A stretch of 64,000 nt of DNA. Origin: Balanoglossus misakiensis. Lineage: Eukaryota > Hemichordata. Both the position numbers and the translations under genes were made by a program. The notes under the pieces are model-generated. The model did no database searches. It was not told the origin of the DNA and worked only from the letters and a program-made list of their open reading frames with translations. Shown here in pieces: positions 1-11,933 of the stretch. The DNA lies in NCBI GenBank assembly GCA_040954595.2, contig CM082590.2, positions 3,720,001-3,784,000 of the forward strand, written 5' to 3'. The number at the start of each line of letters is the position of its first letter. Within the stretch, counting starts at the first letter, position 1.

Positions 1-13
1 CCTGTACGCAGAG

Positions 14-186
14 CTAGGCCGGTGACGGCTGAGTTGCTTCCTTGCAAAGGTCTCGGAGTCGCACTCGATCACCTGCTCTTGTAACTCCCAATCTCTTTAT
101 TTCCCCTTCCGTCATGGAAAGAACGGTGGCAGCTTCAACCCGCTCATTGCCAAATTTATCTCCTGCAATATTGCCTCGATGTCCAT
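14..186 (-). pseudogene. SAM-like N-terminal fragment, frame broken
   Basis: Read on the minus strand, an ATG at 186 opens MDIEAILQEINLA and then stops at about 112. An overlapping frame takes over near 150 and reads through VEAATVLSMTEGEIK and RLGVTRAGDRVRLRDLC to a stop at 14-16. The two halves together look like a sterile-alpha-motif type helix bundle: an opening helix with LLxEI spacing, a middle helix, then LGVTxxGDRxRL, the typical last-helix pattern. I infer one domain broken by a small deletion or by an unrecognised splice. SAM domains usually mediate protein-protein contacts. The short length and frame break suggest a pseudogene or a repeat-derived fragment. The gene may continue beyond the left edge. 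Confidence 0.35.
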
Positions 187-319
187 CTCATTCGACTGCG
201 ACTGAGACGCACAAAACAAACGGAAAACACGGAAAATGGCCGACAGCAAAAATTGTGCGCCCTCTGGTGAGGTGGAAGTGAAGGTTGTAAACAAGTAAAT
301 AATAATAATACTAGCAAAG

Positions 320-886
320 TATCATAATATATTAACGAATCAAAATATAATCGTACAACATCAACATTATATACTACTATTTATTTATAATATATTAACG
401 AATCAAAATATAATCGTACTACTTCAACATTATATACTACTATTTATTTATAATATATTAACGAATCAAAATATAATCGTACTACTTCAACATTATATAC
501 TACTATTTATTTATAATATATTAACGAATCAAAATATAATCGTACTACTTCAACAGTATATACTACTATTTATTTATAATATATTAACAAATCAAAATAT
601 AATCGTACTACTTCAACATTAAATACTACTATTTATTTATAATATATTAACGAATCAAAATATAATCGTACTACTTCAACATTAAATACTACTATTTATT
701 TATAATATATTAACGAATCAAAATATAATCGTACTACTTCAACATTAAATACTACTATTTATTTATAATATATTAACGAATCAAAATATAATCGTACTAC
801 TTCAACATTAAATACTACTATTTATTTATAATATATTAACGAATCAAAATATAATCGTACTACTTCAACATTAAATACTACTATTG
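320..886. repeat. 63-bp minisatellite, about nine copies
   Basis: The motif ATTAACGAATCAAAATATAA recurs at 331, 394, 457, 520, 583, 646, 709, 772 and 835, an exact 63-bp step. Units are very AT-rich and nearly identical. Early units read CATTATATAC and later ones CATTAAATAC, so the array grew by local duplication of variants. No coding frame is carried. Confidence 0.95.
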
Positions 887-1190
887 CTATACTTAAGACC
901 CCTGAGGCTTGCCATACTCCTGTGTGATCGATAATAATACGAGATTATATGACAACTAAGATTTCCCAGAGTAATGTGCATTGCAGTAATTTCAGATGCA
1001 AACATAAGCGCGTACTGAGATTCTTTTTTATAATGACAAAATTGAAGATGACGAATTTTCTGACAACAACGTAGACAGGGAGAGTAACTTATTGTACTAC
1101 CGCTAACATGGAGAAATACGCCAGCCTGCTGACCTTTCAAATAACATCAAAGTTTTCCTCGTTTCTGATGTAACGACTCGTCATAACTTT
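887..1190. other. spacer between the two minisatellite regions
   Basis: Unique-looking AT-rich DNA. An 89-codon open frame on the minus strand has no recognisable domain. I see no gene here. Confidence 0.5.
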
Positions 1191-1348
1191 TGACAATATG
1201 TCTGATAATATAAAGGTTACCACCCCTTAGAGAATGACGTCATCACCAACACACCAGGCTCAACGTGGCACATAGGGTGTGATGCGTCCAAATGTCTTGT
1301 CATAACAGGGTCGATCTAAGTGCATTCTCGCAACAACTAAAACGACTG
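1191..1348 (+). repeat. left 158-bp inverted repeat
   Basis: Starts TGACAATATGTCTGATAATA and ends near AACAACTAAAACGACTG. It is matched by the reverse complement of 5666-5823 over the whole length, and contains a palindromic TGACGTCA core at about 1236. Confidence 0.85.
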
Positions 1349-1924
1349 AGAGACGTTATGCAAATTTCCCATATATTCTTGTTATCACAGTAAGGTGAAA
1401 CAAGACCGACCTTGTCCCTTTAAGTACAGTCACCAAATCCAACATGAGAATCGTACGCGCCACCATATATTACAGCCAGCAACCTACACAAGTATTTAGA
1501 AGAAGAAATAATTGCTGGTGCTCATTTGCATCGGTGTACTAAATATTCTTCTGTATAATTAATTCTAGTCGAGAGCTATCGGTCATTTTCAGTTCAACTT
1601 TTGCAATCAACATATTTTCAAATGTTTGCTGGGAAGTTTCTACTTACATGTATCATCGGGAAGCAGTGATATATTTTACGTGCAAGTATATTTCATGAAC
1701 TATATTTCAGTTTAAAATAAATATATCTGTTAAAACCGCGATAAAATAAAGATCACTGCCAAGTTTATACATGTAATGTTCAGTCACTAAATTTGATCAA
1801 AAAACACTATGCAGCTGAGAGAAGCAGTTTACTGGCTTCACTGCACATAACGATTCTCGTTCAGATAAGAAGAATGGTCTGGAGTACATATAGGCGGAGA
1901 CAACACAGGTATTTGATGAGGTTA

Positions 1925-4155
1925 CATTTCATCACATTCCTGGGTAGATTGAAAGATTCAGTCGTGTGCTATCACTCCGGCGCATTGCTTGTTACCCTTA
2001 AAAGTGGGCAGCGCGCTGGACCGCCCGCTCAGGTCTGATTAAATTTGGTCACATTCCTGGGTAGATTGAAAGATTCAGTCGTGTGCTAGCACTCCGGCAC
2101 ATTGCTTGTTACCCTTAAAAGTGGGCAGCTCGCTGGACCGCCCGCTCAGGTCTGATTAAATTTGGTCACATTCCTGGGTAGATTGAAAGATTCAGTCGTG
2201 TGCTAGCACTCCGGCGCATTGCTTGTTACCCTTAAAAGTGGGCAGCGCGCTGGACCGCCCGCTCAGGTCTGATTAAATTTGGTCACATTCCTGGGTAGAT
2301 TGAAAGATTCAGTCGTGTGCTAGCACTCCGGCGCATTGCTTGTTACCCTTAAAAGTGGGCAGGGCGCTGGACCGCCCGCTCAGGTCTGATTAAATTTGGT
2401 CACATTCCTGGGTAGATTGAAAGATTCAGTCGTGTGCTAGCACTCCGGCACATTGCTTGTTACCCTTAAAAGTGGGCAGCGCGCTGGACCACTCGCTCAG
2501 GTCTGATTAAATTTGGTCACATTCCTGGGTAGATTGAAAGATTCAGTCGTGTGCTAGCACTCCGGCACATTGCTTGTTACCCTTAAAAGTGGGCAGCGCG
2601 CTGGACCGCCCGCTCAGGTCTGATTACATTTGGTCACATTCCTGGGTAGATTGAAAGATTCAGTCGTGTGCTAGCACTCCGGCGCATTGCTTGTTACCCT
2701 TAAAAGTGGGCAGCGCGCTGGACCACTCGCTCAGGTCTGATTAAATTTGGTCACATTCCTGGGTAGATTGAAAGATTCAGTCGTGTGCTAGCACTCCGGC
2801 ACATTGCTTGTTACCCTTAAAAGTGGGCAGCGCGCTGGACCACTCGCTCAGGTCTGATTAAATTTGGTCACATTCCTGGGTAGATTGAAAGATTCAGTCG
2901 TGTGCTAGCACTCCGGCGCATTGCTTGTTACCCTTAAAAGTGGGCAGCGCGCTGGACCACTCGCTCAGGTCTGATTAAATTTGGTCACATTCCTGGGTAG
3001 ATTGAAAGATTCAGTCGTGTGCTAGCACTCCGGCACATTGCTTGTTACCCTTAAAAGTGGGCAGCGCGCTGGACCGCCCGCTCAGGTCTGATTAAATTTG
3101 GTCACATTCCCGGGTAGATTGAAAGATTCAGTCGTGTGCTAGCACTCCGGCGCATTGCTTGTTACCCTTAAAAGTGGGCAGCGCGCTGGACCGCCCGCTC
3201 AGGTCTGATTAAATTTGGTCACATTCCTGGGTAGATTGAAAGATTCAGTCGTGTGCTAGCACTCCGGCGCATTGCTTGTTACCCTTAAAAGTGGGCAGGG
3301 CGCTGGACCGCCCGCTCAGGTCTGATTAAATTTGGTCACATTCCTGGGTAGATTGAAAGATTCAGTCGTGTGCTAGCACTCCGGCGCATTGCTTGTTACC
3401 CTTAAAAGTGGGCAGCGCGCTGGACCGCCCGCTCAGGTCTGATTAAATTTGGTCACATTCCTGGGTAGATTGAAAGATTCAGTCGTGTGCTAGCACTCCG
3501 GCACATTGCTTGTTACCCTTAAAAGTGGGCAGCGCAATGGACCGCCCGCTCAGGTCTGATTAAATTTGGTCACATTCCTGGGTAGATTGAAAGATTCAGT
3601 CGTGTGCTAGCACTCCGGCGCATTGCTTGTTACCCTTAAAAGTGGGCAGCGCGCTGGACCGCCCGCTCAGGTCTGATTAAATTTGGTCACATTCCTGGGT
3701 AGATTGAAAGATTCAGTCGTGTGCTAGCACTCCGGCGCATTGCTTGTTACCCTTAAAAGTGGGCAGGGCGCTGGACCCCCCGCTCAGGTCTGATTAAATT
3801 TGGTCACATTCCTGGGTAGATTGAAAGATTCAGTCGTGTGCTATCACTCCGGCGCATTGCTTGTTACCCTTAAAAGTGGGCAGCGCGCTGGACCGCCCGC
3901 TCAGGTCTGATTAAATTTGGTCACATTCCTGGGTAGATTGAAAGATTCAGTCGTGTGCTAGCACTCCGGCGCATTGCTTGTTACCCTTAAAAGTGGGCAG
4001 CGCGCTGGACCGCCCGCTCAGGTCTGATTAAATTTGGTCACATTCCTGGGTAGATTGAAAGATTCAGTTGTGTGCTATCACTCCGGCGCATTGCTTGTTA
4101 CCCTTAAAAGTGGGCAGCGCGCTGGACCGCCCGCTCAGGTCTGATTAAATTTGGT
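1925..4155. repeat. 117-bp minisatellite, about 19 copies
   Basis: TTGGTCACATTCCTGGGTAG recurs every 117 bp (GGTCAC at 2047, 2164, 2281, 2398 and so on to about 4036). Units differ at a few diagnostic sites: CTATCAC or CTAGCAC, CGGCGC or CGGCAC, GCGCGCTGG or GGGCGCTGG, ACCGCCCGC or ACCACTCGC. First and last units share the CTATCAC form, and the ACCACTCGC form is concentrated in the middle units (5, 7, 8 and 9). The period is a multiple of three, but stop codons prevent a continuous protein repeat. The right flank TTGGTCAAATTCCAGGGTC resembles the unit start, suggesting the array was seeded from the flank. Confidence 0.95.
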
Positions 4156-5665
4156 CAAATTCCAGGGTCATCCTGAGGACACTGATTGATCAACTTTGTA
4201 CATCCATTCATACCTGACCTGGTGATTATTTCAACGACTAGTAAAAATTAGTATGGGTGTTAAATTAACTTGCCATATTTTCTAAAAGTGAGGTTATATT
4301 TTATCATAAACAAGGTGCAAGAATCAATGTGTCACCTAAATTTGTACATTTTCTTCCACAAAATCTCAGTAATTCCCGTCATAGAGAAAAATCAAACGAA
4401 ATGGTATAGTTTTAACCATAAATTTAGCACATTTTGGAAACGTCCTGTACATTTAATTAGTTTTTGCTGATACTTATTTGCCTTTTGATTGAGGTCGCCA
4501 TGGGAAGATGTCCACTGACATATTTTATAAAAATATTTTTCTGGATATAAAGTATCGTCAAATTTGGATTTGTCTTGGCAGATCACTCTTTTATTGATAT
4601 AGTGAAGTAAAGGTTTAACACTTCCTTTACATATTTTGTATTATCAAAATGTCATGTGATCGTGGAAGAGAAATGAATGGAACACGTGTGGGCGATGTCA
4701 AAATCAGAGATAACTCCAGAGAACACCCCCACAATAAAATGGTATGATCACAGTTGTAAACGCATATGCAAGTTGCTTAAACGGCCGTGCGCTGCCATGG
4801 CAACCATGATGCGGCATTCACCTATATACGATTCGCGTACATAATTGCCGTAAAGTTTGTTTCATCACATTTTCAAAGCTTTGGATGTCTGAATCATATA
4901 ACGATAGTGTGATTATCTATGACTTTTTCATTGATTCTCTTGTACGGCAGCAGAAAAAATAGCGTGACTTATGTTTTTGACATACCTGGCCAATATGTCG
5001 GCCATATTTAGAGAGGCATTGTCAAAATAATTGCTCAGTAGGACAGGTATGTTTTTCAACAGGTGTTTTTTCTCAAGCTATGACTTGTTCATACAGTTTA
5101 GTGACTAAAGGTTTGTTTGGTGAGATTGATAAACTCCATCTACAGTAGTATTAGCTTTGGTTGTATCGTATCTGCTGTGAGATATCACCAAAAGGAATAT
5201 TCGACGAGTGTGGCCGGTTTATCTCTAAAAATGTTTATCACAGAGACAACACTTCGTAAATATCGGCGGTGACAACACAGGTATTTGATGTGCTTAAGTT
5301 TGGTCAAATTCCAGGGTCATCCTGTAGGATACTGAGGACAGTGATTGATCAACTGTGTACACCCATTCACACCTGGCCCAGTGCTTACTTCAACGACAAG
5401 TAAAGATTAGCATGGGCGTTATATTGGATTTTAACTCGCCACTGACAGTAGCATTTTGAAAAAAACAATATTCTATTTAAGAATTCGGCTTTTCTTGCTT
5501 AGTCAACGGCAACAATGTTCATTTCCGATGAACCACAATTTACAGTGTCCTAGCCATTTCTGTACTTAGTGTTTCAAACCTTAATCTTCTATATGAGTCA
5601 ACATTTCATTTTTTGCCTAAATGTGATCATCTGTTAAGCATGCTGCGTGTATGGTATATTTAGAA
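4156..5665. repeat. diverged repeat modules right of the array
   Basis: 4150-4260 and 5300-5430 are direct copies (GGTCATCCTG, then GATTGATCAACT, then a shared TTCAACGAC stretch). 4570-4850 matches 9060-9370 around GTGTGGGCGATGTCAAAAT. 4905-5290 matches 7855-8110. These are imperfect copies of one repeat family. The open frames here are short and are not shared between copies, so I call no gene. Confidence 0.6.
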
Positions 5666-5823
5666 CAGTCGTTTTAGTTGTTGCGAGAATGCATTCAGAT
5701 CGATCCTGGTATGACTAGACATTTGGACGCATCACACCCTATGTGCCACGTTGAGCCTGGTGTGTTGGTGATGACGTCATTCTCTAAGGGGTGGTAACCT
5801 TTATATTATCAGACATATTGTCA
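5666..5823 (-). repeat. right 158-bp inverted repeat
   Basis: Inverted copy of 1191-1348. It ends GACATATTGTCA, mirroring the TGACAATATGTC start of the left copy. Confidence 0.85.
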
Positions 5824-7849
5824 GTTAAAATTCTAAATTTAGTTTGTGTTCACCTTTATCTTCAAAATGCCACACTAACAATCCAACCAAAAAGACTAAA
5901 TTAATGTCATTGTCACAACGGTAAATATTGATCAGTTTTGGAATAAAGGAATGGCTTGAGTCCCTCGGGTGGTGAAGGAAGCACTGCGGTATGCCCATGT
6001 GCAGTTGATGTTTAGATGTGATATGTTAACGGCATGAACCTAGAGACCAACATGCAGTGTGGAACTTCATAAGTAACAAGTCAGTGGACAGCGTTAATGA
6101 TTAAAACTCAGACGACTGCAGACCAGGACAAACAACTAATATGAATCCTGCCCCAACTGAATACTACCTGAAACATAGCGCCCAGCTCCACTAACTTTTA
6201 TATATACTTATATATTTCATTTTTGAACTCTAGACACCCACGTATAAGTATTGCACTAAGAATCTAAAGCCGTGCTATACAGTACATATAAAAAAGATTG
6301 CAGTCAAATATAAAACAACAACTTAAGTTTGTCGAGAGTCTCGGTCCAAACAAAACATTGGAAATACCAGGCTTGTGTGTGTTCCCCTGTCCTCTCAAAA
6401 TTACTAAGGAACATGTACATAAGAATTTGCATGGGTTCTTCAGACCAGATTGTAAGTGACAGTTAGGTTTTCGTAAAGGGTTCTCACATGACACATTGCT
6501 ATGCAAAATGGTAAATGTTCATCAAATAGTCTAAATGGTCTTATACCTTTTAGATTAACGTAATTTGTTTGACCTGGCATAATATAATTTACTACTTTAA
6601 AATGGTTATATCAACAAAACTAATAGAAAAACAGCGACAAGCCGTTTTTCTTGAAATGCTGAATTGCAAATATCTGCTATGTCTGACGTGATGTCTAATT
6701 TTGGTCAGGGATTTCAGATCGCTTCCTCACAAGGCACCACGGAACAGTCGCTAATCATTTAAACAATCGATTCGCTCGCAATTTCTATGCTTACAGTTGA
6801 ACATATAGCTCCAAATAGCATTCAGCGTGTTGTTCAACGGATGACCTCAAGTGACCCGACGTGCCCTGGATATAGGGCAGAATAATAAAAACCACGCAAA
6901 CCTACCGTTTTTCTAAAGACGTCATTTCAAGTAAAGAAACAACACTGAAAATTACTTTAACAATTCAGAAACGGATTCAGATAGAGATAACATTCTCATG
7001 ATTTTTGTGTAAACGCTATAAGAAATAACACAGTTTAAAAATATAATAAACAGAAAACATCCCACATAAATTATCCCTCGAACACTCTACAAAAAAAAAA
7101 TTCTTGACGTAGAAATGTTCATACTCATAGATAACGAAGTTCCAAATTGCATCAAAGAATAGTGTTAGGGTTAGGGCTTTCTTTGCACCAGCTCCTTAGG
7201 GTAGTATGCTCTTCGGGGACATATTTTCAGTCAGGTTGTATCCCCCAAGCCTTTAAGGATGTACGCGCAGAACATAAACTAGAAAATGTGCGCATTCGGC
7301 TTTTCTCCGTAGGATTACATTGATAATTGCTAGAAAACATTCTTGTACTTTTAATTTACACATAGCTCAACCAAGTAAAATAAATTCATAGCTCAAATAA
7401 AATCGTATGGTTACCGCGCTCTATTTTGAGATAAATGTCGTTAAATATTTTGCCCATACACAAACCAGTGGTGAAAAATGCTGAGTCAGCAGTTTTCTTT
7501 TATTATCGACTAAATTCATGGCTCTGTATTTTAAAAACAAGCGTGGTGACTCCTATATTATTATACATACAAAGGTGAATCCAAAAATCTACAATCAAAA
7601 GAAATGACAATACTTTCAATTTTACTGAACGTATATTATAGTATTTGTATTACAGTGAGTGGGAGTTTTTTAAACACAGAAAACTGGGTATTCACCATCT
7701 TGTTTTCATTTCTAAGGAGTTGATACAAAGATTGGTGGCCATTTTTGAACACGTGTTATTTGGTTCCTAATTTATTTCAATTTCATCGCTAGAAACAAAA
7801 GGATTTAGTCAAAACGTTACAGTACGATATTCCGATTATTTATCACAAT
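5824..7849. other. non-coding, unclassified
   Basis: AT-rich DNA with short homopolymer runs (A tract at about 7090) and one double telomere-like TTAGGG at about 7164, too short to mean anything. No frame with a recognisable domain and no internal duplication seen. Confidence 0.5.
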
Positions 7850-9400
7850 TTCGTTGATTCTCTGGTACAGCAGCAGAACATAGTACGACCTACTTAGTAG
7901 AGATATCTCGACAATATGTCGGTCAGGTCACCTTGAGTGACTGAAGGTGTGTTTGCCTTATAGATTAACGTCCACACACAGTATCTAAACTTTGATTCTA
8001 TATCAAAGATGTCATGAACAGGTACATTCAACGAGCGTCACCTAATTAATTAAGCTTATACATCAAACTGTTTATCACTCAGATGACAATTCGTGGGCTT
8101 AAGTGAGATCACTTCATTGAAAATGAAAATCGTACGTGTCATTGTATATTGGAGACAACAACACACATTAAGTATTAAGAATCATTCTGTACTATTGTAC
8201 ATAGAGATGTACAAACTTTTTTAAAGTTAACCCATGGTCGGTAATTATCAGGGCAAGTTAAACTTCAAATTTTAAAATCAACAACAAAACCCTTTCTCTT
8301 AAAATGGTTGCTGGGTCGTCCATACTTACATTAATCATTGGCTTAGGAGGCAAAACCGATATTTTACATGATGATTTTACATGTAATATATTTATTGCTT
8401 AAACATTATGTTATATTGGACATACAGGCGAACAAACCCTTTTTAATGTTAACCCTGGTCGTGAAATATCAGGGACCATATAAATTTTCAATCTTAAAAT
8501 TAGCAACAAAACTCTTTCTCTCTAAATACTTGTTTGGCAGTTTATATACTTGCACCTATCATTGGAAAGTAGTGGTATATATTTAACGTGCGCGTATATT
8601 TTTTGAACACTATTTCTGTTTAAAAACAAATCTGGAGAAATATAAGATCTCTGCTACGTTTATGTTTACATGTTTAGTGGCTGAATATGATCAAGACACC
8701 TTACGTAGGATCATTGTGTAGAGCAGAGTGAAGAAATTTGACAAGAAGAAAGGAATTGGCATAAATATCTGTCGAGACAACAAAGGTATTTGATCAACTT
8801 AATTTTGGACAATTCTCGGGGTCAACCTTTACCATAATAACGACAGTGTCTGATCAACTTTGTAAATCCATGCACACCGGTCCATGTGCTTATTTCAATA
8901 ACTAGTAAAGATCAACGCTATATTTCAACCCTCTAACTTTATACAATCTGTAATCACAATACTAGGCTTAACATTTGGTAGGAAGGCTTCTAAAAATGTT
9001 TAGTTTAATGGCATTCGTCATGGAGATAATTTTCTAGATACTCTGAAGTATAGTATCGCCAAATTTTGATTTGTATTAGCAGGTCATTCATTGGTTAAAA
9101 GTTAACACTTCGTTTACATATTCTATCTTTTCAAATGTGAATGTGATCATGGAAGAAAATTTACTAAACATGTGTGGGCGATGTCAAAATTAGCAATACC
9201 TCTTTATTACATCCCCACAAAAAATGGTCGCGCCTGACTATTATCCTATCACATCGCTAGCCGCATATAGTGGCAGACGCGTATGCATGTTGCTTGAACG
9301 CTCGTACGCGGCCATGGTAACTATGGTGCTGCATCCAGCTATGCCACTGAACGATTAGCGTGCATTAGTACCGTGAAGTTTGTTTCTTCATATTGATAAA
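7850..9400. repeat. array-less relative of the 1.4-5.4 kb modules
   Basis: 7855-8110 resembles 4905-5290. 8115-8790 resembles 1400-1915 (for example AATCGTACG followed by GTATATT, and TTTACATGT followed by GATCAA). 8790-9370 resembles 4150-4850. At about 8777-8840, where the other copy holds the 117-bp array, only ACAAAGGTATTTGATCAAC followed directly by GGGGTCAACC is present. The order here is C-A-B, as expected if the family was once tandem. Confidence 0.6.
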
Positions 9401-11490
9401 GCATTGCATGTCTAAAATATATAACGCTCTCTTATTCTGACTAAGTCTTACAGCTGACATATAAATCAGCGTTGGTAGCAATAGAGAAATACAATCTTAC
9501 CTGTCACAACAAATGGTGGAACGTTTCTACACGGTCACACAGCACCACATCAAATGCAGCTCACGGCCAGTCGAATAATGTCGACAACCGGTGTGGGTAG
9601 ATGAGAATGACTGGGTGTGATAATGTGCAAAGCTGTTTATTGGTTAATGTTTTAGTTCAACTGATAAAAATGACGTCAATCACTCCGGACAGACCTAACA
9701 GAATGTCCAGTCTGGTATACGTAATTATTTCAACTATTGACGATTCTGTGTCTAATTACAAAGTCCATCTGATTGTCCACTGTACCAATGACCTGGCTGC
9801 GATCCAGCGCAGCCACTGGTACCGATTGGAACAGAAATATGTTATCACCATTCCATTTTATCCATTTCTCAGAATTGTTTTTCAATGCATGATAGCATTC
9901 AACATTTCTAATACATTTGAAACAAACAGCTTATTACGCTTACATTCTAAGCTTGACATTTTTATATCTGTGGCGGAATATAAGAATATAATCAGTTGTT
10001 GATATAAACGGAGGCCCCATTGACTGCACATCAGAAAATCTTGGTGTAAATAGCTAATACATATAAGTCAGGCAGGGTGAACACACTCACGCTGGAAATA
10101 TTTTATTAACCATCTGACATGAAAATTGCAACGTTTGGCTTTGTTGTACGCTATTACGGTTTAAGGCAGCGTTCAAAAACATCATTGGAGGGGCCATGAT
10201 AATTAAGAAAAAAAGATTCTGGTTTTATTCTAACAACTCCTGGCACCAGCAATCAATTCACGTAGGGCCTACCCACTTCATTTCCAAAATTATTTAGTTT
10301 TAGAGACGGACTCTGCGCTGTGAAGCATTAATAACTGACCAAAAGGGGATTAAATATTTACTTTAACATGTTCCAGTATGTTTTATCCTTGCTGAAATTT
10401 TGTCTTCTGTTTATGTTCTTTTCTTGCTCAGTCCCAATTAAATTATTTAGCAGATTTTCTCTACCTGCAATTATTAAATGCAATTTTGTTTTGCTTGATT
10501 GTATCAAAGACTCTACGGTCTATGGTTGTATTGGAGGATGGTGGTCGTGATTGTGTTGACCTGTTTATTTTGTATGACCGAATACTATCTATAATCCTCC
10601 AGACAGGATTTGATAGCTGTCTGCTGTTTGCATGTTTGCTGTGTGTGAACGAATAGGCGTGGTTGTTGTGACGCGTCCTGAATGTGCGGCCAGTCAATCA
10701 AATACAACACCTCACATCACCTTTGCTCGGAAAATTCTTATACTTACTGTGAACTGGCTGCATCAGAAAAAAAAACAAAATCTTCACAAGCATGATTTTT
10801 GGCATAAAAATCGTTATTTCACCGAATTTTGAAAAACCTTTGGCACGTTTGTAATATTTTTGATGCTAATTTTTTTATACTAAAATTTTTAAAATTCATA
10901 AAGATTAAGGAAAGTTATTCAACAAACCTGTGTTGGGGACCACTTTGATGTTACCTGTATATTGTCTATGGGTGAAAATGCGAATTTCTAAATTGTTGCA
11001 ATTTCATTGTTTTTAAACATACAGCTGTCAAACTTACATATGTATTAAAGTTGACATAACAGCTTTCAAAACAAGTTTCAGTTTTAAAATTGAAGGTCGC
11101 TAAGTGTGTAAGTTGTAGGTTACAAAAAACATACCAAAGGTGAATTTTAAAATTTCCATGCTTGTTTTGTTCTGAGCACACCAGTTTGTTTATTTCTTAG
11201 GCTTTCACTTTGATTGTTCAATATGTTGATTTTATTTTAATATACACTTTGCTTTTTAAGATTATTTTTTTTTATTTTAAGCATTTCAAAGATGAAACTT
11301 TAGGTAGACCATTATGAGATGTTATAGAATGTTGAAAAGTTTACACTATTAAGATTGGACACCATTAAATATTTCAAATAATGCTGCAAAATAGACTGAA
11401 ATAACTCCCTTGACTTAACATGTATAAAAACAAAAGAATAAGTTTTTGGGCACACTTGGAGATTTTTTATGTTGAAAACTCGGCGAAAAA
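9401..11490. other. non-coding, unclassified
   Basis: The longest open frame (9601-10002, plus strand, 133 codons) has no recognisable domain, no visible splice context and no repeat relative. A purine-rich stretch and T runs lie at 10.8-11.3 kb. I see no gene. Confidence 0.4.
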
Positions 11491-11494
11491 CGGG

Positions 11495-11860
11495 TTGTTT
11501 TATGCTTATTCTAACGAATATCTTACAATCCAATATATGGTTTTTAAGCTCAGATTCTGGGCTCTCTAACCCTGAAAACAGTTTTCCAGAAATCATAGAA
11601 ATAAAATCAGATAGCCAACGATTACAATTTGTTACGATCGTATTTTGCACTCACTTCCGGGTTTCGGCCAATTGCAGACAAATACTTTCTATAAAAGGCT
11701 TCGCTTTATGCTTATTCTAACAATTATCTAACAATCCAATATATGGTTTTAAAGCTTAGAATCTTAGCTCTCTAACCGCTAAAACCGTTTTTCAAAAATC
11801 GTAGAATTGAAATCAGGGAGCCAACGATTACAATTTGTTATGGTCTTTTTTCGTGTGTAG
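11495..11860. repeat. tandem duplication of about 205 bp
   Basis: 11500-11650 and 11704-11855 share TTTATGCTTATTCTAAC, then CAATCCAATATATGGTTTT, then GCCAACGATTACAATTTGTTA, at similar spacing with scattered substitutions. Confidence 0.8.
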
Positions 11861-11933
11861 GGTTAGGTACTTAGGAATATGGGCGACACCCAAAATCCTC
11901 AGGTTTTTTAGGTTAAGTTTACATCACTTCTGA

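Larger units (their letters stand above)
1191..5823. mobile_element. 4.6-kb block with 158-bp terminal inverted repeats, carrying a minisatellite
   Basis: The outermost 158 bp at 1191-1348 and 5666-5823 are inverted copies of each other with only a few mismatches. Inside are a module at about 1430-1920, the 117-bp tandem array, and a longer module at 4150-5460. No transposase frame is visible, so if mobile it is non-autonomous. A clear target-site duplication is not seen: the flanks read ACTTT on the left and GTTAA on the right. Alternatives are a segmental inverted duplication, or two solo copies of a small repeat in opposite orientation flanking unrelated DNA. Confidence 0.5.

Noticed and set aside
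320-886. 63-bp regular repeats as a CRISPR array
   Set aside because: Units are contiguous with no variable spacers, in eukaryotic DNA; it is a minisatellite.
7160-7180. Telomere-like TTAGGG repeats
   Set aside because: Only two units; expected by chance.
9601-10002. 133-codon open frame, plus strand
   Set aside because: No recognisable domain, no signal peptide, no splice context, no repeated copy; length is compatible with chance in AT-rich DNA of this size.
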